From Paenisporosarcina quisquiliarum (GTDB taxonomy: Bacteria > Bacillota > Bacilli > Bacillales_A > Planococcaceae): 64,000 nucleotides of DNA. The notes beneath the pieces are model-generated. The model did not search any database. It had not been told where the DNA came from and saw nothing but the letters and a program-made list of their open reading frames with translations. How positions within the stretch are numbered: the stretch's first letter is position 1; the number at the start of each line of letters is the position of its first letter. Where the stretch lies: positions 310,001 through 374,000 of the forward strand of contig NZ_JAMKBJ010000002.1 of the NCBI RefSeq assembly GCF_027563315.1, given 5' to 3'. The translations under genes were made by a program, and so were the position numbers. Shown here piece by piece: positions 47,497 to 56,386 of this stretch.

Positions 47497-48687
47497 TCAT
47501 TCCGTTTCTGCAGTGTTCTTTAACGCAGTCTTTTTTAAAGGAAGATCATAGTAAAGACTTGGAATGATCGCCAATGCCATGAATGAAGTCAAGATCAAGA
47601 ACATGGCGGTCATGCCATATTGATCCACCAGTACTCCTCCTACAAAAGGTCCGAGCATTCTCCCAACAGTTGCAGTACTGTTTACGATTCCTTGATAGAA
47701 CCCTTCCCTGCCTTTAGGTGCCAATTGACTAGCTAAAGTCGGCACAGCTGGCCATACAAACATTTCCCCAATCGTTAAGATAACCATTGCTGTTACAAAC
47801 ATCGAAAATACTTGCGCATAACCGACAACAATAAATGAAATCATCATAATAACTATTCCAAGTACTAGTTGAGCTTTCACGCGGTGTTCCAGTTTTTTGA
47901 CAATCGGTTGGATTATGGGCTGTGCTGCAAGAATGAGCAATCCATTAATTGTCCATAAGAGGCTATAATGTTTCAGTGTAAGTCCAAGTTCCTGCGTGTA
48001 TGTCGCAATGGTCGACTGCCATTGCACGTAAACAAGCCAACACATTAAATACCCGCTGGTAACGATTAGGAGGGCGTAAAATGGAGCTTTATTTCGTATC
48101 TTTTTCCCTTCATTAATGACCGAAGTATGCATATTGGGTGATATATCAAATCGACGGTAACCCAAAACTGCAATGAAAAAGAAAATAATATACATCCCTA
48201 AATTTGCAATGAAAATATAATCAAAACTGGCATCTGCAATAATACCCGCTACTGCGGGGCCAATTGCCACACCTAAATTCTGCGCCAAGTAAATGGCATT
48301 GAACGCTTTACGACCACCTTCCGGCCAAGCAGTTCCGACCATCGCATACATGCTTGGAAAAACAATTCCTCCACTGAAACCCATAATCGTCAGAAACCAG
48401 ACGTAATGGGGCCAGCCGTGCCAGAGAGTTAATCCGACCAGACCAAAGATGGTGATGACAATACCGAGCATGATTGATTTATAACCACCGATGCGGTCAA
48501 ATAAGTAACCGCCAAGCAAATTGCCGATGATTCCTGCACCTGCATTCGCCATTAAAACCAAGCCTGCTACTGATAGGCTTTTTCCTAAATGATCGTGTAA
48601 ATATATTGTATTTAAAGGCCATAAAAACGAACTACCCGTTACATTGACGAGCATGCCAATTATTAAAAGCCATACACTTCTAGGCAT
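47497..48687 (-). CDS. major facilitator superfamily transporter
   Basis: The 396-residue MFS protein has 12 predicted helices and the loop 2-3 motif GGYLFDRIGGYKS near residue 64. It resembles drug/metabolite efflux carriers (B. subtilis YttB is the likely positional counterpart). ATG 48687 with GGAGG is preferred to an extension of ten residues. Substrate unknown. Divergent from ytqAB. Confidence 0.87.
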   Translation of the reverse strand: MPRSVWLLIIGMLVNVTGSSFLWPLNTIYLHDHLGKSLSVAGLVLMANAGAGIIGNLLGGYLFDRIGGYKSIMLGIVITIFGLVGLTLWHGWPHYVWFLTIMGFSGGIVFPSMYAMVGTAWPEGGRKAFNAIYLAQNLGVAIGPAVAGIIADASFDYIFIANLGMYIIFFFIAVLGYRRFDISPNMHTSVINEGKKIRNKAPFYALLIVTSGYLMCWLVYVQWQSTIATYTQELGLTLKHYSLLWTINGLLILAAQPIIQPIVKKLEHRVKAQLVLGIVIMMISFIVVGYAQVFSMFVTAMVILTIGEMFVWPAVPTLASQLAPKGREGFYQGIVNSTATVGRMLGPFVGGVLVDQYGMTAMFLILTSFMALAIIPSLYYDLPLKKTALKNTAETE

Positions 48688-48844
48688 GACAATTCCTCCA
48701 TTATTTCGAAATCCCAAATAATTGTAGTCTTTTTTAGACCATTCAACAAGATGTCTTTAAAAATAGAACTATTCTGCTTTTTGAGGACATGGGATAAATA
48801 TACGAATCATGTTAAAATACCTTTTTAGAGGAGTGGATGAATAA

Positions 48845-49792
48845 ATGAATTTCCCTTTTCCTTCTGACGGAAAGCGATACTATACTTGGAACCGTCATTT
48901 ACGAAATGAATTTGGTTTCAAAGTATTTAAAGTAGCACTAGACGCTGGATTTGATTGTCCTAATCGGGACGGAACCGTTGCATTTGGCGGCTGCATTTTT
49001 TGTAGCGCGGCAGGTTCGGGAGACTTTGCCGGGGACCGTATTGATCCCATCGATGTGCAATTTGAAGAAATAAAAAATAAGATGCATAAGAAATGGAAAG
49101 ATGGAAAATACATGGCTTACTTTCAGGCCTATACGAATACGCATGCGCCTCTTCCTATATTAAAAGAGAAATTCGAAGCTGCCCTAGCCCAGGAGGGTGT
49201 TATCGGTCTATCAATCGCTACTCGCCCTGACTGCCTTCCAGATGATGTTGTGGAATACCTGGCTGAATTGAACGAACGTACTTATCTATGGGTAGAACTG
49301 GGTCTTCAAACTGTTCACGAACGTACAGCGAAATTAATTAATCGTGCACATGACTATGCCTGTTATGTTGAAGGCGTTCAGAAACTCCGCAAACACGGCA
49401 TTCGAATCTGTGCCCATATTATCAATGGTCTCCCTCTTGAAGACAAAGAGATGATGATGGAAACTGCCCGTGAAGTGGCTAAACTCGATGTTCAAGGCAT
49501 AAAAATCCATTTACTACATCTATTGAAAGGTACACCCATGATCAAGCAATATGAAAAAGGCATGGTGGAGTTTATGGATCAGGAAGATTACGTTCAGCTA
49601 GTTGTAGATCAGCTAGAACTTCTGCCGCCTGAAATGGTCATCCATCGGATAACAGGAGATGGTCCAATTAATTTAATGATTGGGCCGATGTGGAGTGTCA
49701 ATAAATGGTCCGTGTTGAATGCGATCGATGCTGAACTAGTTCGAAGGAACAGTTGGCAAGGCAGACTTTTTGCTGAAAGGGAGACTGTTTAA
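48845..49792 (+). CDS. ytqA: radical SAM protein YtqA (TIGR01212 family)
   Basis: The 315-residue protein has an iron-sulfur cluster motif CPNRDGTVAFGGCIFC (~37-52), an atypical long spacing (C-x11-C-x2-C) that is normal for this family, and conserved ATRPDCLPDDV near 122. Related archaeal/eukaryotic Elp3-like proteins modify tRNA, but the YtqA reaction is not something I can state. Its stop shares one base with the ytqB start (TAATG). Confidence 0.92.
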   Translation: MNFPFPSDGKRYYTWNRHLRNEFGFKVFKVALDAGFDCPNRDGTVAFGGCIFCSAAGSGDFAGDRIDPIDVQFEEIKNKMHKKWKDGKYMAYFQAYTNTHAPLPILKEKFEAALAQEGVIGLSIATRPDCLPDDVVEYLAELNERTYLWVELGLQTVHERTAKLINRAHDYACYVEGVQKLRKHGIRICAHIINGLPLEDKEMMMETAREVAKLDVQGIKIHLLHLLKGTPMIKQYEKGMVEFMDQEDYVQLVVDQLELLPPEMVIHRITGDGPINLMIGPMWSVNKWSVLNAIDAELVRRNSWQGRLFAERETV

Positions 49793-50364
49793 TGAAACTC
49801 GAAAGGGTTCTTCCATACGTAAAAACGTTACTGAAAAGCACCGTATCCCCTGGTGATACGGTTGTGGATGCAACAGCTGGCAATGGGCACGATACCCTTT
49901 TTCTTGCTCAACTGGTAGGTCCCACTGGACATGTTTACGCTTTTGATGTTCAGGAAGCCGCAATTGAAGCAACACGCCTGCGATTAGGTGATTGGCAGGA
50001 ACATGCTACTGTCATCCATGCCGGACACGAAACTATCCCACAACATGTAAAAGAAGAAATATCAGCCGCTGTTTTCAATCTTGGTTATTTACCTGGGGCA
50101 GATCATTCAATCATAACGAAACCTAATTCAACTATCGAAGCATTGGATAGTTGTCTTGACTTGTTGAAAATTGGAGGAATCGCTGTATTGGTCGTTTATC
50201 ATGGACATGAAGGTGGAGATGTGGAGCGTGATGCTTTGCTCGAATATGTACAAACCCTCCCCCAATCATTCGTACATGTTTTGAAATATGAGTTTATTAA
50301 CCAACAGAATCACCCTCCATTTGTGGTGGCTATTGAAAAAATGAAGCATCTTAAAAAACCTTAA
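49792..50364 (+). CDS. ytqB: SAM-dependent methyltransferase YtqB
   Basis: The 190-residue Rossmann methyltransferase has VVDATAGNGHDTLFLA (~23-38) as SAM motif I and NLGYLPGADHSI as motif IV-like NxGY(L)P. This group is rRNA-methyltransferase-like; recent knowledge links YtqA/YtqB orthologues to tRNA wobble-uridine modification (mnm-type), which I treat as likely rather than certain. Coupled to ytqA. Confidence 0.9.
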   Translation: MKLERVLPYVKTLLKSTVSPGDTVVDATAGNGHDTLFLAQLVGPTGHVYAFDVQEAAIEATRLRLGDWQEHATVIHAGHETIPQHVKEEISAAVFNLGYLPGADHSIITKPNSTIEALDSCLDLLKIGGIAVLVVYHGHEGGDVERDALLEYVQTLPQSFVHVLKYEFINQQNHPPFVVAIEKMKHLKKP

Positions 50365-50402
50365 GACAAGCTATTTATTTAGCTTCTCTTAAGGTTTTTT
50401 GC
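50349..50402 (+). terminator. terminator of ytqAB
   Basis: AAAAAACCTTAAGA and TCTTAAGGTTTTTT flank an inner hairpin AAGCTA...TAGCTT; the stem includes the ytqB stop. Confidence 0.8.
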
Positions 50403-50460
50403 ATATTTTTAAGAGAATTGGAAAAACTGGGGTTATCATTTTTTACATAAGGAGATCTTT

Positions 50461-51540
50461 ATGCCGAAAATCCAATCCATCAGTTCTTTTCAGCCTCCCT
50501 ACTCTTATTCGCAGGACCAGGCCTCTACTTTATTAAAAAATTTATTTACTGACCATTATGATGATTTGGAACGGATGCTCAAAGTATTTGAGAATGGTGA
50601 AATTGAATCGCGACAATTTTGCGTACCCATGGAGTGGTTTGAACATCCGCATGATTTGGAAGAGCGGAATCGATTATACATTGAACTAGCTACTTCTTAC
50701 GGAGCCTTAGCCATTAATGCCTGTCTTCAAAATCAGGAGTTCCTGAAAGAGCCTGTCCATCCTTCCGAAATCGATGGGATTTTATTTATTTCAAGTACCG
50801 GTTTTTCGACACCTAGTATTGAAGCCCGTATATTAAATCAACTTCCATTTTCAGATTACGTCAAGCGAATTCCGATTTGGGGTCTGGGTTGTGCTGGTGG
50901 TGCATCCGGTCTAAGTCGCGCATTCGACTATTGCCTAGCATACCCGAAAGCAAAGGTGCTCGTTCTCTGTGTTGAATTATGCAGTTTAACATTTCAGCCA
51001 AATGACTATTCAAAAAGTAACCTAATTGGCGCTTCATTATTTGCGGATGGCGTAGCTTGTGCATTGATTTGCGGAGACGAAGCACAGGTTCAATCCAATA
51101 AGCCGAGTCCTGCTTTTGTATCCACATCCTCAAAAACAATGTCTAACTCTGAAAATGTAATGGGTTGGGATATGAAAAACGATGGCTTGCATGTCGTCTT
51201 TTCAAAGAGCATCCCTTCTATCATTGAAAAGTGGCTGGAACCTTTCGTAACAGAATTTTTATCGGAGCATCAAATGTCTGCGAATGATCTCGATCATTTT
51301 ATCGCCCATCCAGGTGGCAAGAAAGTACTGACTGCATATGAAAAATCACTGGGGTTTGGTTCTTCCAAAACTGAAATCTCAAGAGACATTTTACGAAAAC
51401 ACGGCAATATGTCTTCGCCAACTGTTCTGTATGTATTAGAAGCTTTCATGAAAATGGATTGTTCACCTGGAGAAAAAGGGTTATTGACAGCATTAGGGCC
51501 AGGATTTAGTGGAGAACTGGTGTTGTTGGAATGGCGATAG
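50461..51540 (+). CDS. bpsA: type III polyketide synthase (BpsA-like)
   Basis: The 359-residue chalcone-synthase-fold enzyme has the catalytic Cys144 in WGLGCAGGASG, His in FIAHPGGKKV (~285) and Asn in KHGNMSSPTV (~317). B. subtilis BpsA makes alkylpyrones from fatty acyl-CoA and malonyl-CoA; the same product class is likely here. AAGGAG precedes ATG. It overlaps the next gene by 10 nt. Confidence 0.93.
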   Translation: MPKIQSISSFQPPYSYSQDQASTLLKNLFTDHYDDLERMLKVFENGEIESRQFCVPMEWFEHPHDLEERNRLYIELATSYGALAINACLQNQEFLKEPVHPSEIDGILFISSTGFSTPSIEARILNQLPFSDYVKRIPIWGLGCAGGASGLSRAFDYCLAYPKAKVLVLCVELCSLTFQPNDYSKSNLIGASLFADGVACALICGDEAQVQSNKPSPAFVSTSSKTMSNSENVMGWDMKNDGLHVVFSKSIPSIIEKWLEPFVTEFLSEHQMSANDLDHFIAHPGGKKVLTAYEKSLGFGSSKTEISRDILRKHGNMSSPTVLYVLEAFMKMDCSPGEKGLLTALGPGFSGELVLLEWR

Positions 51541-52067
51541 AATGGATTATTTTTTTCAGTGTTGTCGGATTTGTAATTGTCCAAAGAATTGTCGAACTGT
51601 TTGTCGCTCGCAATAACGAAAGATGGATCCGTGGACAGGGAGGTTATGAAGTTGGTGCGAGACACTATCCATATATGGTTGGCATACATATTGGATTTTT
51701 CATCAGTCTTATACTTGAGTTTGTAGCTTTCGACAGAACGCTCCCTCCTACTTGGACTGTACTATTTATTATTTTTGTCGGGCTTCAGTTGATGCGTGTT
51801 TGGGTAATCACTTCACTCGGAAGGTTTTGGAATACAAAAATCCTTGTATTACCTGGTGCCCATGTCGTAAAAAGAGGACCATTCAGATTTTTAAGACATC
51901 CTAATTATGTCGTTGTTTCTCTGGAAATTTTAGTGATACCCTTAATGTTCGGAGCATATTTCACAGCTCTGTTGTTTACCATATTGAATCTATTTATTTT
52001 GTCTGTACGCATTCCAATGGAAGAAGCTGCTTTACGAGAAGTTACTAACTATACGGAAGTTTTTTAA
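51531..52067 (+). CDS. bpsB: isoprenylcysteine carboxyl methyltransferase-like protein (BpsB)
   Basis: The 178-residue membrane protein has four to five helices and the ICMT motif GPFRFLRHPNY near residue 118 with a downstream E for SAM binding. B. subtilis BpsB (YpbQ) O-methylates the alkylpyrones made by BpsA. The overlap with bpsA supports a two-gene biosynthetic unit. Confidence 0.9.
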   Translation: MAIEWIIFFSVVGFVIVQRIVELFVARNNERWIRGQGGYEVGARHYPYMVGIHIGFFISLILEFVAFDRTLPPTWTVLFIIFVGLQLMRVWVITSLGRFWNTKILVLPGAHVVKRGPFRFLRHPNYVVVSLEILVIPLMFGAYFTALLFTILNLFILSVRIPMEEAALREVTNYTEVF

Positions 52068-52083
52068 TAAAAGATGTAACAAG

Positions 52084-52119
52084 AAAAAGGCTGACTCCAT
52101 TGATGAGTCAGCCTTTAAA
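52084..52119. terminator. bidirectional terminator after bpsB
   Basis: AAAGGCTGACTC / GAGTCAGCCTTT perfect 12-bp stem with T and A runs on either side. Confidence 0.85.
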
Positions 52120-52128
52120 CGTAAGATT

Positions 52129-53697
52129 TTATTTCTTAAATACAATTTCACCGGCAATGATTGTTTTCACCACTTGTGCTTCAAGAACTTGTTCGTCTGG
52201 ACCATTAAATAAATCACGATCAAAGACGGTAAAATCAGCATCAAAGTTTTCTTGAATGTAACCCCGTTCCTTTTCCTTGCCTATTGCCCATGCACTGCCA
52301 ATTGTATATAAAGCAACCGCATCATATCGACTCAGTTTTTCCTCTGGTTGATATCCCCCATGAATTTCGCCAGGGTTTTTCCTTGCTATGGCAGCATATA
52401 AGCCAAGTCGCGGATCTACCTCTTCAATTGGAGAATCTGAGCCTCCGCTGCATTTAATTCCACGGTCCAGAAGCTTTTTCCATGCGTAAGCCCAGTCCAG
52501 TCTCTTTTCTCCCAATCTCTCTTGTACCCAAGGGAAATCTGAAGGAACGAAACTTGGTTGAATATCCAAAACGATGTCCAGTTTTTCTATACGCGCAACT
52601 AAATCCTCACGCAATACATTGGCATGAATCAACCGGTCTCGTTTCCCTTTTGGTACAGGATGTTTTTCAATAGCGGACACAATCATTTCCATCCCCATAT
52701 CACCAATTGCATGTACAGCGACTGCTTCATTAAATGAGCGTGCTTTTGATACAAGTGCATCTAGTTCTTCCTGAGAATGAATGGACACACCTGAAGTTGA
52801 GTTGTCGTCAGCATATGGCTCACTTAGGAGGGCAGTCCGTCCACCAAGCGCACCATCAATAAAGATTTTCATCGCACCTGGTTCAATCCAAGGTTCCTCG
52901 TATGTTGCTTCATGCATCATTTTTTCAAATACTGTATGATGGCGCAGTAAATTCACACGGAATTTGCGGTCATTTCCGATGACTGTTTTAAATGCTTCCA
53001 ACGGCCTGGTGTAATCTCCGTAATAACTCATATCCTCTGTATGAACGCCTGTAAAGCCTCTAGAAATCAAATCTGACAATGAAGTTTCCAATGAAGTAAC
53101 TAATTGTGCGACAGAAACTTCAGGAATTTGCTTTTCTACAAAAGCCATTGCTCCATCCATCAAGTACCCTGTTGGTTCTCCATGCTCATCTCTGATAATG
53201 ACACCATCTTCTGGGTCTGGTGTATCTTTGGTTATTCCTGCTCTCTTTAATGCTGCAGAATTCACAATCATGGCATGTCTACATATTCGCTTCAATACGA
53301 TTGGCGAAGTAGATAGCTCGTCCAATTCGTATCGGGAAAGGATTTTTTGATTATCGAAATTATTTTCATTCCAACCTTCCGCTATAAACCATTCATCTTT
53401 AGGGTGATTACTCAGAAGGTTTTTGAGATTTGTCACCATTTCACTAGGGGACATATATTTTGATAAGTCAATATAACGCAATTTATCTCCGTGACCAATC
53501 ATATGTATATGACTATCTACAAATCCTGGATAGACAAAAGCCCCTGCTAGATCAATACATGTATCGGCGCGCTTTTCCATGTCCTCAAAGAATCCAGTTT
53601 CGATGATTTTCCCGTTCTCAACTAATACTGCCTCAATTGTATGTCGTGAATCTCTCATTGTATAAAATGTTGCGTGATGAAAACAAATCTTCGTCAT
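52129..53697 (-). CDS. YtcJ-like amidohydrolase
   Basis: The 522-residue metal-dependent amidohydrolase has the first metal motif VDSHIHMIGHG (~65), a HAIGDMGMEM segment (~335), and SDSPIEEVDP with the metal Asp (~432). This group hydrolyses N-acyl or cyclic amides; the substrate is unknown. ATG 53697 with GGAGG is preferred to an extension of nine residues. Confidence 0.88.
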   Translation of the reverse strand: MTKICFHHATFYTMRDSRHTIEAVLVENGKIIETGFFEDMEKRADTCIDLAGAFVYPGFVDSHIHMIGHGDKLRYIDLSKYMSPSEMVTNLKNLLSNHPKDEWFIAEGWNENNFDNQKILSRYELDELSTSPIVLKRICRHAMIVNSAALKRAGITKDTPDPEDGVIIRDEHGEPTGYLMDGAMAFVEKQIPEVSVAQLVTSLETSLSDLISRGFTGVHTEDMSYYGDYTRPLEAFKTVIGNDRKFRVNLLRHHTVFEKMMHEATYEEPWIEPGAMKIFIDGALGGRTALLSEPYADDNSTSGVSIHSQEELDALVSKARSFNEAVAVHAIGDMGMEMIVSAIEKHPVPKGKRDRLIHANVLREDLVARIEKLDIVLDIQPSFVPSDFPWVQERLGEKRLDWAYAWKKLLDRGIKCSGGSDSPIEEVDPRLGLYAAIARKNPGEIHGGYQPEEKLSRYDAVALYTIGSAWAIGKEKERGYIQENFDADFTVFDRDLFNGPDEQVLEAQVVKTIIAGEIVFKK

Positions 53698-53728
53698 GAT
53701 GACACCTCCACTTTGTATAAGCATAAAA

Positions 53729-53771
53729 CAAAAACCGTCTCATTCACAATGGAATGAAGACGGTTTTCAAT
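53729..53771 (-). terminator. terminator of the malic enzyme gene
   Basis: AAAACCGTCTTCATTC pairs with GAATGAGACGGTTTT (one bulge) on the minus strand, then T. Confidence 0.85.
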
Positions 53772-53775
53772 TATT

Positions 53776-55083
53776 TTATTCTTGAGCTGCTTGTTCAACA
53801 GCTCTAGCGACTACTTGATGCACTGTCGGATCTAGTGGATTTGGAATTAAATCGCCAGGTTTTGTATGATTGGCAATGGCACGGGCAGCTGCCACTAACA
53901 TCGGATAACTAATATCACTTACACCTGCATTCAAGGCACCACGGAAAATTCCAGGGAACCCCAATGCATTATTGACTGATCTTCCATCCGCTGCAAAAGC
54001 AGCACCTGCAGCCAATGCATCCTCAGGAGTTATTTCCGGATTTGGATTTGAAAGAGCCAAAATAATTTGACCTGGACGAACCATTTCAGGCTTAATTAGA
54101 CCGGCAACTCCAGTGGTTGCTACGACGATATCACATGTCGCCATAAGCTTTTCTAAAGACTCGAGTGTTTGCCCACCATAGCCCTTGAGGCGCTCCAAAG
54201 CCTCAACTTGACGATCAATTCCGTACACTTCTTCCACGCCATAAGCCATCAACATGCGACAAATTGCAAGTCCGGCAGCACCTAATCCAATTTGGCCAAT
54301 GACAGCTTTCTTCGGATCCACTCCCGTTGAACGGCAAGCAGATAAAACAGATGCCAAAGTGACGACTGCCGTTCCGTGTTGATCATCATGCATGACTGGT
54401 ATGTTCAATTCTTTTTTCAGGCGTTCTTCAATTTCGAAACAATGTGGTGAGCCGATATCTTCAAGCAAAATGCCACCGAAACCTTGGTGAATATGTTTAA
54501 CCGTTTCTACCACTGCGTCTGGATCACTTGTATCCAGTAAAATAGGAACTCCGCTTATGCCAGCGAACTGATCAAATAGAACGGATTTTCCTTCCATTAC
54601 CGGCATCCCAGCTACTGGACCAATATTCCCAAGACCTAAAATAGCTGTTCCGTCTGTTACGATGGCCACAGTGTTGCCGATACTCGTGAAATAACGTGCT
54701 TTTTGAGGGTTTGCTTGAATATCTAGGCAAACGCTAGCAACACCTGGCGTATAAATACGTTGTAAATCGCCTAAAGAACGAACATCAATCCGGCTCTTCA
54801 TTTGGATTTTTCCGCCTTCATGAGCTTTTAGGACATCATCCGTAATGGCATGAATTTTCACATTTTCCAGTGCTCGGACATTTTCAATTACTTGCTCCAA
54901 TTGTTCAAAGCTTTCGCAATTCACACTGATGTCCCGAATCGTTGAAAGTGTACCGTTTTTGATTGTCGTGATATCTCCAATACCTCCACCGGCCGCACCA
55001 ATTGCCGTTGCCACTTTAGCAAAGTTCCCTGGTTTTGATGGTGTTTCTACAATTAACGTACGTATTATATCTTGAAGTGCCAT
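53776..55083 (-). CDS. ytsJ: malic enzyme with N-terminal ACT domain (YtsJ-like)
   Basis: The 435-residue enzyme converts malate to pyruvate and CO2 with NAD(P)H formation. An ACT domain (~8-80, [21 protein letters not shown]) precedes the catalytic domain with [20 protein letters not shown] and MHDDQHGTA metal/malate motifs, and the nucleotide loop [12 protein letters not shown] near 267. The ACT domain suggests allosteric control. AGGAGG precedes ATG. Confidence 0.94.
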   Translation of the reverse strand: MALQDIIRTLIVETPSKPGNFAKVATAIGAAGGGIGDITTIKNGTLSTIRDISVNCESFEQLEQVIENVRALENVKIHAITDDVLKAHEGGKIQMKSRIDVRSLGDLQRIYTPGVASVCLDIQANPQKARYFTSIGNTVAIVTDGTAILGLGNIGPVAGMPVMEGKSVLFDQFAGISGVPILLDTSDPDAVVETVKHIHQGFGGILLEDIGSPHCFEIEERLKKELNIPVMHDDQHGTAVVTLASVLSACRSTGVDPKKAVIGQIGLGAAGLAICRMLMAYGVEEVYGIDRQVEALERLKGYGGQTLESLEKLMATCDIVVATTGVAGLIKPEMVRPGQIILALSNPNPEITPEDALAAGAAFAADGRSVNNALGFPGIFRGALNAGVSDISYPMLVAAARAIANHTKPGDLIPNPLDPTVHQVVARAVEQAAQE

Positions 55084-55200
55084 AATTTCCTCCTATAATT
55101 TCCTTACTCAAGTAAGAAAAAGTCATTCGTCCATTATAGCAAAATAGACCGTGTATTATTAGTCCTGTTTACATTCTTTTTTAAGTAGTATAGGCCAAAA

Positions 55201-55231
55201 AAATAAAAAGGCTCTTTGGTGAGCCCTTTTA
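55201..55231 (-). terminator. terminator of the 163-residue gene
   Basis: AAAAGGGCTC and GAGCCTTTT pair on the minus strand and run into T. Confidence 0.75.
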
Positions 55232-55262
55232 ATATAACGTATCACTTTTTTATTCATCTAAA

Positions 55263-55754
55263 CTATTCCAGTGCTTTTTTCGCAATATCGGGACTGTAAT
55301 TTACCTCCGGACTATTTATCTGTTGATCAGTTAATGTATCTGAAGGGTTGTTCAGTACTTCTTTATTTGAAGATGACTCATTGGTTTGTTCAGTATCACG
55401 AAATGGCGGTTCATCTAACAAGGCTGATTGGTTATTTGTTGTAAATACTTCAGATTGATTGTTGTTGGCATTTTTATAATTAACCAGTCCATTAACCATT
55501 ATCTTTACTTGCTCTTCACCAAAACGATCGAAAGTCGCTTCAATGTTTTCCTGTGATGCAGCAATAAATACTTCAACTTGTTCTAAAACTGTTTGAACTT
55601 CAATTATGGATGTATATCCTAACTCGAGAGATTTCTTTTTTAATGTATCAATATTCATTACAGATGGTTTGGTATCTATCCCTCCCGTTCCAAAAATAAA
55701 ACCTGAACTAAAGAATAGAATTAATAGAAAAATAATAGTAAGATATTTCCTCAT
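55263..55754 (-). CDS. hypothetical membrane-anchored or secreted protein
   Basis: The 163-residue product opens with a hydrophobic segment (residues ~5-23) that could be a signal peptide or anchor; no lipobox. The middle (~30-95) is helical and the last ~65 residues are Asn/Ser/Thr-rich and probably disordered. AAAGGTG precedes ATG, and a terminator follows. I recognise no family. Confidence 0.65.
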   Translation of the reverse strand: MRKYLTIIFLLILFFSSGFIFGTGGIDTKPSVMNIDTLKKKSLELGYTSIIEVQTVLEQVEVFIAASQENIEATFDRFGEEQVKIMVNGLVNYKNANNNQSEVFTTNNQSALLDEPPFRDTEQTNESSSNKEVLNNPSDTLTDQQINSPEVNYSPDIAKKALE

Positions 55755-56065
55755 CTTTTATCACACCTTTCAACCAACTATAACCATTATTGACAGATTT
55801 ATATGTATTTATAACTAAAATTAACTGATATAAAAAGAATCTCTAAAGAACCTGTTTAAGTTTTCGAGATTAATGACAAAATTAAAAGACTCTCACAAGA
55901 GAGCCTTCGAAGTTACTCGTTATTTGATCCCTCAACGGATGATGAATCTGATTCAATCGATGAAATCCAAATCGCAAGATGGTTATACCTATCTCAATTA
56001 AGATATAGAATTAATCAGCAAATTAACAAGAAGAAAACCAATGACTATGATAGTCATCGGTTCAT
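55755..56065. other. non-coding stretch, possible gene remnant
   Basis: No intact gene. The minus strand has a short coding-like tail (55919-55993, ending SSVEGSNNE-stop) followed by a terminator-like hairpin GGCTCTC/GAGAGTC (55887-55904); upstream frames are all closed. The downstream part is the terminator of the 83-residue gene. Confidence 0.35.
56034..56064 (-). terminator. terminator of the 83-residue gene
   Basis: AACCGATGACTA and TAGTCATTGGTT (one wobble) around TCA, then TTTCTTC. Confidence 0.7.
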
Positions 56066-56317
56066 TTAGTCGGATGTTTTTAAGTTTTTAATTCCAAGGA
56101 CAATCTGTGCAATGAACGCCAATCCACAAAAGACAATCGCTAAATAGCCGATACAATCTAGTTGGTCATTCATTAACGTACGGCTGAACAGCAAGCCCAT
56201 AAGTAGAGCGATAGAGAAGTTCACCAGATAAGTTTTACTCGTATGTGAAAATTTTTTCATGATAACAAACACAACTATTGCCGAGATGATGATAAGAAAT
56301 GTTAAGGTCGTAGCCAT
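56066..56317 (-). CDS. hypothetical small membrane protein
   Basis: The 83-residue protein has three predicted helices (~3-20, 30-46, 56-74) and a basic C-terminus. AAAGGGG precedes ATG. It shares orientation with the alanine symporter upstream but is separated by its terminator. No family recognised. Confidence 0.65.
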   Translation of the reverse strand: MATTLTFLIIISAIVVFVIMKKFSHTSKTYLVNFSIALLMGLLFSRTLMNDQLDCIGYLAIVFCGLAFIAQIVLGIKNLKTSD

Positions 56318-56348
56318 TATTAATCCCCTTTTTCTTTAACTATAACAG

Positions 56349-56384
56349 AAAAAAACATCGCCCAACCTGAGTTGGGCGATTGTA
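56349..56384 (-). terminator. terminator of the alanine symporter gene
   Basis: ATCGCCCAAC / GTTGGGCGAT stem on the minus strand with six T. Confidence 0.9.
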
Positions 56385-56386
56385 CA

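Noticed and set aside
55873-56001. 42-codon plus-strand frame (starts MTKLKDSHKR)
   Set aside because: No ribosome site or promoter, and it overlaps a hairpin; retained only as part of the remnant discussion.
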